A stretch of DNA of 64,000 nt from Arachnopeziza araneosa (lineage: Eukaryota > Ascomycota > Leotiomycetes > Helotiales > Arachnopezizaceae). The stretch covers positions 29,560 through 93,559 of the forward strand of contig QYAI01000156.1 in NCBI GenBank assembly GCA_003988855.1, in the 5' to 3' direction. Shown in pieces: positions 1 through 10,927 of this stretch; the first letter of the stretch is position 1; every line of letters starts with the position of its first letter. The translations under genes were made by a program, and so were the position numbers. Below the pieces are notes generated by a model. It was not told the origin of the DNA and made no database searches. It saw only the letters and a program-made list of their open reading frames with translations.

Positions 1-527
1 TTCTAGTAGCTGTAGCTCACTTGCTAGGTAGAGTTTGAATAGAGAAGGTTAAGAAAATGATAGGACTACGATATATGCGGGGATCCCATTATCCCAGGAG
101 ACGCCGGGGACTAGTATACATTTTTCCATCTATGGTTGACAACTACTGGGTTCCCCATATGGGGTATGCTAGATCTTCTTACAGGCTGTTGTGTGGCGCG
201 CCAATCAAAGTGCTGCGCTTGAGGCCGAGGCTATGGGATCGTCCTATATCTCCGTCACGAGCTTGCGCGCCAGTCACAAGAAGACCGCTGACAAGAAAAA
301 TCCAAGTGGAGCAAAATCCGGGGTAACTACAGTGCGGAAAAACAGGAAATGGCTGGGATTTTCCCAGTGGTAGGCGAGAAAAGTATATGAAGACCTCCTT
401 TTTTCGTCAAGTTAATGGAATTAAGACCTACGAGAAGTTGTTTCAACAGGATCAATTCAGTTGCCACATTTTGACTTTGAATTTCAAGGATATCCCGCCT
501 CTTCTTTTCATAAATTTTTATCATATA
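1..527. other. intergenic, no gene recognised
   Basis: Only short open frames without family resemblance are present. The right part is presumably the promoter of the broken glycosidase that starts at 528. I see no RNA gene or repeat here. Confidence 0.5.
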
Positions 528-1846
528 ATGTTCGGCCGCAACGCTTTCGCCGTATGCCTAGCATGGGTTTCATCTATTTCCGTTGCCTACAGTGCGCCAG
601 CTGTCGAAGAGCGTGCTGTTGCAGATCACGCAGTTACTTTTCAGACAATCTATGTTCCACCGTCGAACTAAAATACACCGAAAACTCTGTACGGCCGTAC
701 AGCTCAACTAGCTGATGGGACTCTCCTCGCAATATGGTAAATACAATAATTATCTACCAGCACTTGTTACCTAACTTGTCGATCAAGGGAAAACTACTCT
801 CCAGAACCACCGATGGTCTATTTCCCCATATACAAAAGTGTGGATAAGGGCGAAACCCGGGCTGCCTTCTCTAATGTCACGGATCAAGTCAATGGCTGGG
901 GACTACGATGCCAACCGTTCCTCTATGTACTTCCACAGGCGACCGGCAATCTTGCGAAGGGTACCATTCCCTGCGCTGGAAATTCTATCCCTACGGATCT
1001 CAGTAAAACTAAGATCGATATCTACGCCTCCAAGAATAGCGGCCTAACGTGGTCCTTCGTCTCAAGCGTTGCATCCGGAGGAAAGGCTGAGTAAATAATT
1101 TAATTCTCTATTCTTTTTCGTCTCATATATTTTGCGAAGTTACAACCTTTCGATTCGCATCTTGGCCCTCTATTTCACTCCTAAACAAAAATCCAAAACT
1201 CTTACTTTCATCCTAGTCCCACCAACGGCCAAACACCAATCTGGGAGCCATTCCTTATGGTCTACAACAACCAACTTGTAACATACTACTCTGACCAACG
1301 GGACCCCGCATACGGCCAGAAGCTTGTGCATCAAGCATCCTCTGACGGTATCACCTGGGGGCTGCAGTAAACGATGTCGCCTACCCAACCTACAGCCAGC
1401 GCCCAGGCATGACAACTATTGCACCCCTTCTTAACGGTAAATAGATCATGACCTACGAGTACGGTGGGGGTCCCAACCCCATCAATGCTGGCTTCCCCGT
1501 CTATTACCGTTTCAGTTCAAGTCCTCTCACGTTCAACTCAGCAACTGGCCAGCTCCTCCAAGCCGGTACTACGTACCCCTCTTCCTCCCCTTACGTTGTC
1601 TGGAGCCCCTCGGGAGGCGTCAATGGAACTATCGTCGTGAGCGCGGCTAGCAATACACAGATCTTCGTAAATACGAAATTGGGAGATCCACATTCGTGGG
1701 TTGAATACAGCACGCCGCAATCAGGTGCTTATACAAGACACATGAGGGTCATGGATAATCCGGATTACCTGCTCATTATGAGTGCTGGATTCTTGGGTGG
1801 GAACAATTATGTAACTGATAATGTCATGAAGTCACCAAACTTGTAG
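528..1846 (+). pseudogene. GH93-like exo-arabinanase/sialidase-fold secreted glycosidase, broken
   Basis: The reading starts with a signal peptide (MFGRNAFAVCLAWVSS, cleavage near AYS-APA), followed by GRTAQLADGTLLAIW, WENYSPEPPMVYFPIYKS, VNGWGLR, IDIYASKNSGLTW (an Asp-box-like turn), WEPFLMVYNNQLVTYYSDQ, MTYEYGGG and YTRHMRV. This order is that of GH93 exo-1,5-alpha-L-arabinanases and related BNR/sialidase-fold proteins, which act on arabinan outside the cell. Two introns fit: 737-787 (after ATATG) and 1091-1216. Three lesions break the frame: TAA at 669-671 between PPSN and NTPKTLYGR, loss of one base near 1365 (GITWG shifts into AVNDVAYP), and TAG at 1442-1444 inside LLNGK-IMTYE. No alternative intron removes all three, so I call it a pseudogene. 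The family assignment is from motif memory and could be a sister family. Confidence 0.75.
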
Positions 1847-1906
1847 ATTTTCTCAGAAAGAAGCTCTATAGGAGATAAATTATCATCAATTCAAGTTTCC
1901 CAATTC

Positions 1907-2740
1907 CTAATAATCATAATCATAATCGTTATCGTAGTCAATAATGTCATTATCTTGATCATCTTGATCGTTACCGTTATCACTATCACCACTATCATCG
2001 CTGGCATCGCTATCATCGTCATCACTGTCAGAAGTATCAGAACTATCACTTTCCTCCTCTTGTAGCTTCTCAGCAGATAGCAACGCCATTATGATAATAA
2101 TCCGCTGCCAATTTTCAGGGCTCCTCGTATATGATCCCCATGCGTGCCCACATTCGCATGTTTGGTTGTCGAGCGAACTCTTTCTATCAAAATCCGGACA
2201 ATCACAATGGTCGCATTTATCGATCTTTGAAAGTTCCTTCTTTATCATTCCATCACGCTCGATATTGTTACGTTCCGCATAATGCTCTGCAGCAAACCGT
2301 TCGAAAAGCCATTTTGACTCCTCCTGCTTTGAGTGAAGGTGCCAGTCATGGCCGCAATGGCATTCGTGTTTCGAGGCTGAGGTGGAAGCTCGGGATTGCA
2401 AGACATCGTCGTAATCCCTACATGAGCACTCTTTGCATGTGTCAATCTGATCCAAAGAGTCCTTGAGATCGCCGTTATAGTCGTAGTGGATTTGATCTTT
2501 GTAATATGCTGACATTATGGTTTTGACAAGGCTCAGCATGGTTTCTTCGTCGGGTAAGGCGAGCCTCTCATTCGAAGAGATCTTTCTGCCATTGCTATTG
2601 ATCCCGTGTTTCTTCCGGTAGCGTTCAACTTTCCTGGAGAGTTTGTAGGTATCGTGCGCTGCACCAGCAATGACGCCGGCAGCTCCACTCATAGTTCCAG
2701 TTGCAACGGCCTGTACTGTTACATTTTGAGCAGCTATCAT
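1907..2740 (-). CDS. unknown protein with two Cys/His (putative zinc) repeats and acidic tail
   Basis: 277 residues from the first Met. I do not recognise a named family. Residues 1-30 are Ala/Gly/Val-rich and hydrophobic, then comes a basic helix (KLSRKVERYRKKHG). Two similar clusters follow: C102, C105, C107 with C127, C129, H131 (CKECSC ... CHCGHDW), and C176, C179, C181 with C195, C197, H199 (CDHCDC ... CECGHAW). Each has the form CxxCxCxDxD, 13-19 residues, CxCGHxW, which suggests one metal site per repeat (inference). The last 45 residues are almost only Asp, Ser, Asn and Tyr. The frame stays open upstream of this Met to beyond 2880 with a hydrophobic, Pro/Leu-rich reading, so an upstream exon may carry the true start. 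The 5' end is therefore uncertain. Confidence 0.6.
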   Translation of the reverse strand: MIAAQNVTVQAVATGTMSGAAGVIAGAAHDTYKLSRKVERYRKKHGINSNGRKISSNERLALPDEETMLSLVKTIMSAYYKDQIHYDYNGDLKDSLDQIDTCKECSCRDYDDVLQSRASTSASKHECHCGHDWHLHSKQEESKWLFERFAAEHYAERNNIERDGMIKKELSKIDKCDHCDCPDFDRKSSLDNQTCECGHAWGSYTRSPENWQRIIIIMALLSAEKLQEEESDSSDTSDSDDDDSDASDDSGDSDNGNDQDDQDNDIIDYDNDYDYDY

Positions 2741-3601
2741 TCCAGCATGGCTGAGCGCAGCTGGAGTGGCGTGCGCTACACCAGCAACTAATTTTCCCAG
2801 TGCTAACTTGCCTAACGGCGCAAGGAGGAGTAGAGGAAGCGGGATTCTAGTTGTGAAAGGAAAGACTGATTCTCTGTGGAATAAAATATAGAACAGCTCT
2901 TTTAACGTAGTTTTGAGGAAACGAAATTTGAGTTGCGTTCGAGGTAAGATGGTAGAATAAAGATATGCTTGTTATCTGGGTGCTAGAACACACGACTCAT
3001 CTACTTTCTGGCATCTAGCTAATAAGAATTCCTTCTAAACCGCGTTCAAACACAGTGTATCTTACCAAGTATTGCCAAGGACATCCTCTATGCAGAGTCA
3101 ATGCGATAAGTGATAAATATTTTCGGCTCTGCGGGAGCGAATTACCATCTGAAATTTTTTGCACGGGTTTGGTGTCGTACGGACGCCACTTGAGAGTTAG
3201 AGAAGGCCGGGTTTCCAGCCTTGGTAATCTGTGTGGCTCGATTGGAGGGTGTTCCCAAACTGTAAATGGTCAATAAATAGTTGATAAGGGTTTGAAGGAT
3301 TCTGGTCATTGGGTGTGGCAATTGCCCGATCACAAGCATATGAGAATGACGGCTGCAAATCAACATAGCCTTGTTCCCCCACGTGTATCTATCCCGCAAG
3401 TTTGTAAGAAACACAAACTGGGCGGCTGAAATTTTCGATAAAGCATTAGGATTGTATATCGTAGCACGCTTCTGTGTTTTAAAATATCAATCGAATATCT
3501 ACTCTACATAGATATAAGATTTCAAAGTACTGAATCATTCTCTAAGCTACATCGTTGAAGACTTTCTCTTCAGAATTGTTTTGAATAGCGTTATATCAGA
3601 G
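2741..3601. other. intergenic or 5' extension of the upstream minus-strand gene
   Basis: The first 150 bases keep an open minus-strand frame continuous with the Cys-cluster protein (it reads PLLLLAPLGKLALGKLVAG), so they may be coding. The rest, up to the stop of the HET gene, shows no supported gene; small frames at 3142-3414 have no family resemblance. Confidence 0.4.
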
Positions 3602-5446
3602 CTAAATAACAGAGAACTCTTCTTCCTTAATCAATCCTCCATCCAAAAGATCAAACGCCTCGCCGTCCATACAATCAAAAATATACGCTTCGCTGACAAA
3701 ACTGAACGTCTCTTGATCCTCGCATTCCCGGAGAACGTACAACAACCTTCCACCATAAAACATGACCACCACATCCCCCACCTCAACCTCCTCGCTCGCA
3801 AACCCCAATCTCCCCTCCGCAGTCACGATCAACCATCTTCTCTCCCACTGCTCGAGGATAGTCATACACCACGTATAAACAGCCTCGAAAAATGCATACA
3901 AATCAGGGACGTCTTCTTTCCCGCTCTTCTCCTCCTTTAAATGCGTGATCAACTCAAGAACCATCTTTAGCATGTGATACGGCGACATGTCTGCCGCTTC
4001 TGCACGCTTGACAGGGTCGTTCTTTGTGGCAACCATGGTTTCAGACCAGATAAATTCAGCCTCGGTTGGGGATCTGTCAGGTAGGGCGGTGGAGCAGAAG
4101 TTCTCGCAGCTTGAGAGCCAGGAAAGCATGGCGGTTGCAAATGGTTTGGCTGTGATGAGTTTATCCTGGTCGAAATCTGTGGTTGGGATTGGGGTACGGT
4201 TGATAGCTTTGATGGCACCAACTCTACTACCCCAGATCTTGACGCTATCGTTGCTCCATGAAACGGTGACATGGTTTCCGTCTCTTCCTTGGAAGTTTGG
4301 ACAGAGAGAGAGTTGACGGTCAGCAATTGCGGGCCAGCCAGCGGTGTAATTCGGTCCTAAGGTCTCGGTGCCGGATGCAGAATTCAGATTTGGACACCAT
4401 GATGGGAGCAATTCTGGGTGATCCACAGATGAGACTACTGATAATAACCGAAGATTAGGTTCGTGTAAGAGTGCGAGTTTGCCAAACAGTGTATATGACT
4501 TCCAGTACTCGAGTCTATTTCCCGCCGAATAGTCAATAGGGATACTCGGCCGATATACCAAATCTGTGGATTCGGTTATGCCAAAGAGGGCGTAGAGTCT
4601 ATCAACAGGCTCCTTTACTTGTCTAATCCTTGCTTTCATAATGATTTGAAAGAGATCGAGTTTCTCTTCTTTTCTCCTGATACGTTGAAGGTCCAGGAGC
4701 ATGTGAAAACCCTTGAACAGAGTTTCTTGATTTTCATCATGGAACGCGACTGGCTGAGTAGCACCGAAGGAGTTGATAGATAGTTGTCTCAGGGCTCGAA
4801 TAAACGCGTCTCCATCCAAAAACTTTTTTCCACAATAGAACATCAATTCTCTTGCATAGAACACCTCTTGTGCAATCCACAGTCGACAGAACCAAGCTCG
4901 GTCGCTCAGCCGCACGATGGGAATGAACGCAGACTCGTCAAATAGAGCGGGAGTATTGGATTTATGATGGATGATGGCGAGTAAAGCCTCATCTTTGTCC
5001 TTCGGGAGACCAGGTACATCGACGAGGCTAGCAGCCTTGAATGCATCCATTGCTACATCGCTGCCATCCTTTTCTCTCCCAAGCCAGACGAGAACAGATT
5101 TGGCTTGACGATATATTTTATGCATCTTTGCGACCTGGATAGCTTTCTCGGCATTATCTTTTTGGTTAATGCATATTGCATCAACCCAGATAGAGATGAT
5201 ACCTGTATGCGCATAGATCGATTTCAGGCCTTCTAGGAGATGAGATGTGAGGTTGAGAAGTTGACCGTCACATTCTATATTTGTGGAGTTGGCGTCGGTA
5301 CCCCAAGCGTAAGAGAGGGCGCTGTACTCTCGTTCCGAGTCGTCATCTTCTTCAATTAGTCTTGATTGTACAGAAGGCTCAACTTGGAGGATTTCGAGGA
5401 TCCTGATCCTATTCGAAGCTAATGGGCGATATTTGTAAGATGCCAT
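3602..5446 (-). CDS. HET-domain (heterokaryon incompatibility) protein
   Basis: Intronless, 614 residues, starting MASYKYRPLASN. The three blocks of the HET domain are clear: YSALSYAWG at 41-49, SIWVDAICINQKD at 85-97, and MHKIYRQAKSVLVWLG at 108-123. Further family signs are AWFCRLWIAQEVFYARE and VDRLYALFGIT in the middle. The C-terminal half has no domain I know, but near its end VGDVVVMFYGG resembles the small beta segment seen at the end of many HET proteins. HET domains act in non-self recognition and programmed cell death after hyphal fusion in filamentous ascomycetes; the family is large and most members are uncharacterised, so the role of this one is inferred. No NACHT, WD40 or ankyrin part is fused to it. 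Confidence 0.93.
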   Translation of the reverse strand: MASYKYRPLASNRIRILEILQVEPSVQSRLIEEDDDSEREYSALSYAWGTDANSTNIECDGQLLNLTSHLLEGLKSIYAHTGIISIWVDAICINQKDNAEKAIQVAKMHKIYRQAKSVLVWLGREKDGSDVAMDAFKAASLVDVPGLPKDKDEALLAIIHHKSNTPALFDESAFIPIVRLSDRAWFCRLWIAQEVFYARELMFYCGKKFLDGDAFIRALRQLSINSFGATQPVAFHDENQETLFKGFHMLLDLQRIRRKEEKLDLFQIIMKARIRQVKEPVDRLYALFGITESTDLVYRPSIPIDYSAGNRLEYWKSYTLFGKLALLHEPNLRLLSVVSSVDHPELLPSWCPNLNSASGTETLGPNYTAGWPAIADRQLSLCPNFQGRDGNHVTVSWSNDSVKIWGSRVGAIKAINRTPIPTTDFDQDKLITAKPFATAMLSWLSSCENFCSTALPDRSPTEAEFIWSETMVATKNDPVKRAEAADMSPYHMLKMVLELITHLKEEKSGKEDVPDLYAFFEAVYTWCMTILEQWERRWLIVTAEGRLGFASEEVEVGDVVVMFYGGRLLYVLRECEDQETFSFVSEAYIFDCMDGEAFDLLDGGLIKEEEFSVI

Positions 5447-5972
5447 CCTAAGTAATCCACTCTGAGCTTGAGTGAGCTTATGATACGATGCTAGTCATAG
5501 AGTTTGTGTGTAGGCAATTCAAAGTTGTGTGAGAGTAGGTATATAATGAATCAAGTGATCTCGTATAGTTTATCAGGCCATGCTGGTAGTTGGCTGAGCC
5601 TCGATTAGGCCCCTCGGAAAACGCCGCACAAGCGAAAGACTCTTCACTGTTATCGGACAAACCATAGCAACTCCAATGCTTGCCGAAAGATCTCGCCTAT
5701 AACGCTAACCGGCCATTTTCGCCGGTGGGTGCATTCGCTACCCTTTATAAACAACAAAATCTCCAATGATCAATGCTCGCTGAGATCCATATTTGTATTT
5801 TCTATCAAAGGTCCATGTAGCCAGCAGTTCCCTAACTCCAAGATTGAAGTGTTCCCAACTAAAACGCGAGTCAACTTTGCCATTAAGTACGTTATATATA
5901 CTCCCTTTGGATACTATCCTAGACTGTGTTTTTCATATTAGTCCTCACTACTCAACTTCATTCGCCTCAGCA
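5447..5972. promoter_or_regulatory. divergent promoter region between HET gene and SDR
   Basis: About 526 bases separate the two divergent start codons. A TATA-like ATATATAC lies at 5892-5899, upstream of the SDR start. A short inverted repeat, CCGGC-CATTTTC-GCCGG, sits near 5709-5725. No longer open frame is convincing, so I read the stretch as a shared promoter. Confidence 0.4.
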
Positions 5973-6929
5973 ATGCCCTTTACAAAGACGATCCTCCTTA
6001 CTGGTGGAACAAGCGGCCTAGGCTACCACGCAGCCCTCAATATGGCCCAGCAACAACCCAATTACTTGATAATCATCACCGGACGCAGCGACCCCAAGTC
6101 CTCGGCGCAGAAAATCAACAACAAACTCTCCCAAGATAACGTCGCTTTCCTCGCCCTCGATCTCTCCTCTCTCACCAAAGTCCGCGCGTTTGCAGAATCA
6201 TGGTCTTCAAAGAACTACCCACCCATCATCTCCCTTGTTCTAAACGCCGGCGCCCAATTCCTCGGCGCCATGGAGACCAACGACGAAGGCTACGAAAACA
6301 CATTCATGATCAACCATCTCGGACACGCACTGCTCTTCCACCTCATGACTCCCCATCTGGCCCCTAATGCTCGGATCATCGTCACCGCATCAGGAACGCA
6401 CAACCCAGTCCAGACGCAAAAGACCAGTCTCCCAGACGCCGTCTTTACCACAGCCGAAGAACTGGCACGCCCAGATCCGGGCACCGCACACCCCCTGGGG
6501 ATGCAGCGCTACAACAGCAGCAAGCTAGCCAATATCCTGTGGACGTACGCGCTGGCGCGGCATCTCGCCGACGCAAAGTCCAGCGTGACAGCAAACGCCT
6601 TTAATCCCGGGCTCATGTTTGGCACGGGGCTAGCACGCGAGTACACCCCAGTGGCGAGGTTCATGTGGTTCCATGTCCTGCCGTGGATGGTGCCCCTCCT
6701 ACGGATTTTTCTCCCGTTTGTCCGCGCGATGGAGGGGAGCGGTGCGGATCTGGCCTGGGTTGCTCTTAGCCCGGAGACGGAAGGGACCACGGGGAAGTAT
6801 TTTGATGGGCGCAAAGAGATTATGAGTAGTGCCGTAAGCTATGAGGTCGAGAAGCAGGAGGATCTCTGGGAATGGAGTGTTAGGACTTCGGTTGGCGAGG
6901 TGGATGGGTTGGCGGGACTTAAGAAATGA
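5973..6929 (+). CDS. short-chain dehydrogenase/reductase (classical SDR, retinol-dehydrogenase-like)
   Basis: 318 residues from MPFTKTILLTGG. I choose the Met at 5973 because the nucleotide-binding motif then begins at the usual distance; the frame is open 180 bases further up, but that part is not SDR-like. Seen: TGGTSGLG at 10-17 (Rossmann dinucleotide loop), ALDLSS at 61-66, NAG at 91-93, Ser140 and the YNSSK catalytic box with Tyr180 and Lys184. A hydrophobic stretch FMWFHVLPWMVPLLRIFLP lies in the C-terminal third, as in membrane-associated SDRs. It should be an NAD(P)H-dependent oxidoreductase; the substrate cannot be told. Codon use is GC-rich compared with the flanks. No introns. Confidence 0.9.
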   Translation: MPFTKTILLTGGTSGLGYHAALNMAQQQPNYLIIITGRSDPKSSAQKINNKLSQDNVAFLALDLSSLTKVRAFAESWSSKNYPPIISLVLNAGAQFLGAMETNDEGYENTFMINHLGHALLFHLMTPHLAPNARIIVTASGTHNPVQTQKTSLPDAVFTTAEELARPDPGTAHPLGMQRYNSSKLANILWTYALARHLADAKSSVTANAFNPGLMFGTGLAREYTPVARFMWFHVLPWMVPLLRIFLPFVRAMEGSGADLAWVALSPETEGTTGKYFDGRKEIMSSAVSYEVEKQEDLWEWSVRTSVGEVDGLAGLKK

Positions 6930-7494
6930 GATTTGGGATTGCCAATGGAGGTGGTTGCTGAGATTCAAGAAAATCCGAGGTGATGGAATAGATTGGCATA
7001 TATTGGTGAAGTTGGCAGGAAGACGGGAGTGGCTCGGAAGGACCTCCTTGATACGCAGCCAGATCTCGATACACTACCCAGCCAAGCCTTTATTATCTTC
7101 AATATAGATAGCTCGTAACTTATTTTTCGATACTAAACTAGCTCCAAGATCAAAGAGTACAAGTCAATCTCCTCTAATTAGATGCATCTATAAAGCACTC
7201 TTTGGCGGTGGTTGTAGAAACATGTTTGCTTCATGGAATTGCTCCTATGGCAGTTAGCCTCTCCTTCTCAAGTTTTTCTCTCAAGCCTACTTTCTCCACT
7301 TCTTCTTGCTCCGTCTTGTCACAATTTTCTCCTTCTCAACCCTGTCACTTTTTGGCTTGAGTTTTGAGCCGTTCTCATCTCATATGAGCAATCTTACGCG
7401 ACTCAACCCTATCTGAATGAGTTCCTGGACATCAGACGGCTGATTCTATCAATATCAAATGTTGTTCTATCGCACTAATCAAAGCCTTTCGCCC
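6930..7494. other. intergenic, convergent 3' ends
   Basis: This lies between the stop of the SDR (+) and the stop of the Zn2Cys6 regulator (-). Pyrimidine-rich stretches occur around 7260-7340. No gene, repeat or RNA is recognised. Confidence 0.5.
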
Positions 7495-9358
7495 TCAAGC
7501 ATTGCCCAAATCAAGTTCTCTTAAGGAGCTATACCAAACAGCCCCGGGTATCTCCAACATCTGCTTCCACCTCTCAGGTAAAATTTTCTGGATAGCATGC
7601 AGTTCTCTATTACCAGCATCCCCAACCCACCAAAGCTGTTTGAAATCCCTTAAAATCATAAAATAATGCGCCAGGATAACCAGCGCTCGAGGGCGCATCA
7701 ACTTGACGAGATCAGCGAAGTCCGTCTCCGACATCATGGGAAACAGGATGACGCGTCTCAGGACACTGGAGAGGTGTTCGCCGTCTTCAATTGCTCGCTG
7801 GATAGCACCAATGTATGAAACGGTGAATTCATATGCTTTGCTATCTGACTCGCTCCAGGGTTCGGTCTCAACGTCCTCGGGTGTGCGGTGAAGGAGGTAG
7901 AGAAGCTTTTCTCGGTTGCTGGATTGTGTAAGGCTTGCATCGTCGCGGAGGTATTTAGAATTTGCTGCGATGCCTGGGGCGTTGAGAACCATACGGCGAT
8001 TTATAGAGTTGAGATCATCTTTTATGTATTTCCATGCTGCTACTTGAAGACCTTGTCCGGAAAGGGCGTTCATTGTGAGCCAATCAAGCGGTGGGGAGTA
8101 GGGCTCCAAATTTCGAGATTGGAGGAGGGCGAAGGTGCTGATGCGGAGGTTTGAGGCGGTTGCACAAGTAGCATCCGCATTTTGGGCAGAGAGTTGTTCG
8201 ACATCTTCTCGGTGGAGTGCGAGGGTTAAGGAGAGATATTTCTCCCATACTGCTGTGAAGGAGGAATCTTCTTGGGACAGATGCAGAGCACTGACGACAT
8301 AAATAGAACAGAGGAGAGAGCTGTGCTTAAGTGCAAGGCGTGGAATTAAAATGGACCATTCTTTTACGTTCGGATCTCCAGGAACAATTGTGGTAAGGTG
8401 AGTGACGGCCATATACTGGTGGAGGAGTCGTAATTCTAGGAGTCGGCGTTCGGGGGTCTCTGGAAGGGTGGAGGGTCTTGGGGGAGGATTAGGGACGCTG
8501 TCGGATTTAGAGGCGGGTTTTGAAGAAGAAGTCGAACGTTCGAGGGAAGATTTTGATTCTATTTGTAACGGAAGTTGGCTTGAACCTCGTCCCCAGACGC
8601 AGGTTACACCGTGGCGTTCACAGGAGCTGCAAATGGGGTGGGCTTCGTTGCACTGCGAGGATTAGTTGGTGGGTAAAAGCAGAGGGAAAATGCTGAAACG
8701 AGCATGGAAATAGGGAATAAAGAAAATCAAAGAATTCAGATAACAAAAAATTTGATAGCCAAAATCCCCACTACTCCTCGGGAGACTACCATCCTACCAC
8801 TTGAAGAGTTTAAAAAGCGAAATAGCAATAAAATAAAATAAATGAACCAGGAAATTCAAGGCAGATGAATCTGAAATACACATGCAAAGTATATCTCAGT
8901 CGCCTCACTTCATCTCACAACAGCCTCGTGCTACATGACTGATAGATGGCAGTCCAAGCTCACTTGAGCATGATTCTCCAATCTCCAACCCATTCCAACA
9001 AGGCAACCGGCGGTACCAGACCATTTCTGCGCCCTCAAAAAACACAGCAGCAACAAAACAGCCAGATTAAAAAGACTGCAAAGACTAAGATTGAAAAATC
9101 ACACACCTTGACATGCCGCGCCCGACACTGCTGACACCCCAATCTACTCTTCTTGTGATGCAACCTCGGCGTCGATTTCCTCACCTGCTCATCGCTCCCC
9201 GGCATCCAACCGACAAACTCCAGGTCTCCCGTGCCACTGGCATCAGGGGCTTCAGAGGAGGAAGCAGTCCTGTCGCTCCCGGGGAGGGGATCGGGGGAGA
9301 GGAGTGCGAGATTCAGACTCCCAGTGGCTGAGTTGGGGCTGGATGTTGGTTCTGACAT
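7495..9358 (-). CDS. Zn2Cys6 transcription factor, Upc2/Ecm22-like
   Basis: Two exons, 9107-9358 and 7495-8652, joined in phase across a 454-bp intron, give 469 residues. The intron cuts directly before the third cysteine of the zinc cluster: C75, C78 and RARHVK in exon 1, then C85, C92, C95, C102 in exon 2 (CX2CX6CX6CX2CX6C). After a Ser/Pro-rich linker comes LLELRLLHQYMAVTHLTT and a long helical region (LALKHSSLLCSIYVVSALHLS), the layout of the sterol-regulator-like C6 proteins related to Upc2/Ecm22. These are nuclear DNA-binding regulators; a sterol role here is only a family association. Residues 1-60 are Ser/Pro-rich and acidic. The intron is longer than others here, but its GTGTGT donor and GCAG acceptor fit and restore the complete cluster. 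Confidence 0.85.
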
Positions 9359-10927
9359 ATTGGCGCTGAGTAGTCGTCGTGGTTGTTGTGTTGGTGAGGG
9401 AGGGCAATTTAGATGTTGCTATGTTGGTGACAGGCAGCCGCAGTCTCAAATCCTGGAGACAATCGAAAATAAGATGGAGATGTCGAGTCTTCGTCGTGTG
9501 CTGGCTTATCACCTTCACAGCGTAGCCCCTTCCAAAACCCAGTCAATTAATTCCTCATCCAAATTGAAACGCAGGACCTTGCCGCAGTGAGTTATCGTCG
9601 TGTACTTACTCGGGTCCTCGCTTCCCACCAATGGCCAACACACACAACTTTCTTTCGTTTGATCTCACTCGATCCGAAGCCAGAGCAGGATGACAAAAAT
9701 CCGGTAATCGCAGCAGCGCAGGCTATTTGTGTATATCCTCAAAGCTCAATGCCATCCACCCAGATGCAATTTCAGTAAGAGGGAAACATCTGTCTGTTTG
9801 TACAGTACGTAACTCACAGCTCTCGTCTCTATGTATGTAATCAGGAACTCGGAAGCTTGTCTTGGTGGCGGTGGCACAGGACGGAGACTAGTGAAGAGGG
9901 AAACCAGGCAACGATTTTGTGCACCCTTATCTCAAGGACCAGGCACGATGAAAAATTACGATGTGGTAGAGAAGAAAATGGATGAGACACGAATCCAAAT
10001 CAAAGGAGGAGAGGACGAGAGATGAATAAATACCTCTCTGACTTTTTTTTTTTTCCTTCGCTCACTCGCAAGGACGACATCACCGTTCGGGCGTTCCGTC
10101 ACTGGAAACAACTGCCCCAGTGAAGAAGAATGCTGGCTCCGCGGCTTTGCAGCCTGCGCCACTGGCCCGCGTCCGGAGAGAGCGCATCCCCCCTACCAGA
10201 ACTCCCCACTCCTCCTTTACCACTCAGCATTCACCACTGACCATTCAGCAGACTCAGAAACCCTGAATAAAGATGTGGGCATAAGGTACGGGGTACGAGA
10301 TTTAGGCAGCGTGGCTAAGCTTGGCTGCATTAAAACAAACAAAATTGAAACATAACAAAATAAAACGAAGCACAGCCCTATGGGCATCAACCTTATCTAT
10401 GTATACGTGTATCCACCAAGTTAAGGAAAGTAAACGTTGATGAATTGACTAATTGTATAACTAGACTACTCGGATCAAAGACAAAGCCCTATATTCCAAT
10501 GAGAATGGGGTTGATTGGTTACTAACTCAATAAATAGACAAAGTAGATCGAACTTCTTGATTTGACTTGACATGTTGAATTATTATCTTCCACCGCTGTC
10601 CTTAATTATATATAACCATCTTCCCAACTAACCTAAAATAGTCAACTTTTTATTTCCCTTCCTTGCGGTCCTGATGTTTCCCTAGGTGCAACTCCGTTTA
10701 CCAGCAGAGCTATGTAAGAACAGAACGAAACATCACATGTACTGTACTGTGTACAAAATCAAATTGGGTATCTTCAATCGTCCATCCAGCTCCACGCAAT
10801 GTACACCAATCCAGAAACCGAGGCCCCTCATGAATGGCAAAATCATGTCGCAACTCCAAACCCCTTGTATCCCATAAACGCCGTGCAGAACCCGAATATT
10901 AAAACTCCATCCCCGTCCCATCTCTTA
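9359..10927. other. intergenic, about 1.6 kb
   Basis: Upstream region of the Zn2Cys6 gene and downstream region of the next minus-strand gene. A T-run lies at about 10043-10054. Several frames of 60-107 codons occur but none looks like a protein family. It is probably the promoter and untranslated region of the regulator. Confidence 0.45.
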
